Origin: Candidatus Symbiobacter sp.
Lineage (GTDB): Bacteria; Pseudomonadota; Alphaproteobacteria; Elsterales; Elsteraceae
Assembly: GCA_030054015.1 (NCBI GenBank)
Contig: JASGCR010000169.1
Location: 1-5,218, forward strand
DNA: 5,218 nucleotides
Direction of reading: 5' to 3'
The notes below the pieces were generated by a model that was given only the letters and a program-made list of their open reading frames with translations, did not search any database and had not been told where the DNA came from. The translations under genes and the position numbers were made by a program. Shown here one piece after another: positions 5,214 through 5,218 of this stretch. Each line of letters begins with the position of its first letter. Within the stretch, counting starts at the first letter, position 1.

Positions 5214-5218
5214 TGACC

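Larger units (their letters stand above)
4716..5218. other. 503-base non-coding region filled with palindromic repeats
   Basis: No convincing gene lies between the rpsI stop and the window edge. The left half (4727-4984) is a chain of inverted repeats with very strong hairpins, annotated separately. The stretch 4985-5117 is A/T-rich, and I see no repeat in it. It holds two overlapping short frames on opposite strands: 5008-5109 plus (33 aa) and 4986-5090 minus (34 aa, hydrophobic). Neither is strong enough to call. An inverted copy of the left-edge element and an edge hairpin follow. Confidence 0.8.

Overview
The window looks like a chromosomal housekeeping segment of an alphaproteobacterium. 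The evidence is the alphaproteobacterial style of all four proteins. ParE reads PLRGKILNVASA...NQELADL, and RibA has a long N-terminal extension and ends YLATKKSRAGHDL. L13 is 158 residues and starts MKTYSAKP. S9 has an N-terminal extension and ends SFQFSKR. The exact genus cannot be read from the sequence. The abundance of palindromic intergenic repeats is reminiscent of repeat-rich Rhodospirillales/Holosporales/Rickettsiales-type genomes, but that is only an impression.

Layout: 1-155 is non-coding and carries three copies of a C/G-run palindromic element. parE (topoisomerase IV subunit B) occupies 156-2399 on the minus strand. A 60-bp gap (2400-2459) separates it from the divergent ribA (GTP cyclohydrolase II, GTG start, 2460-3656, plus). 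A 109-bp gap with a possible promoter precedes the ribosomal protein operon rplM (3766-4242) - rpsI (4245-4715), whose genes are 2 nt apart. The last 503 bases (4716-5218) have no convincing gene. They hold a dense chain of alternating inverted repeats built on one 13-mer (GGGTAATGACGCT and its complement), with three different strong hairpins nested inside, then an A/T-rich stretch. After that comes an inverted copy of the C/G-run element seen at the left edge, and an edge hairpin.

The genes serve separate functions: chromosome decatenation (ParE, with ParC elsewhere), the first step of riboflavin synthesis (RibA), and the large and small ribosomal subunits (L13, S9). Only rplM-rpsI form an evident operon. 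No defence system, mobile gene or new enzyme system is visible. The unusual material is the intergenic palindromic repeats, two lineage-specific insertions in ParE, and the degenerate N-terminal domain of RibA.
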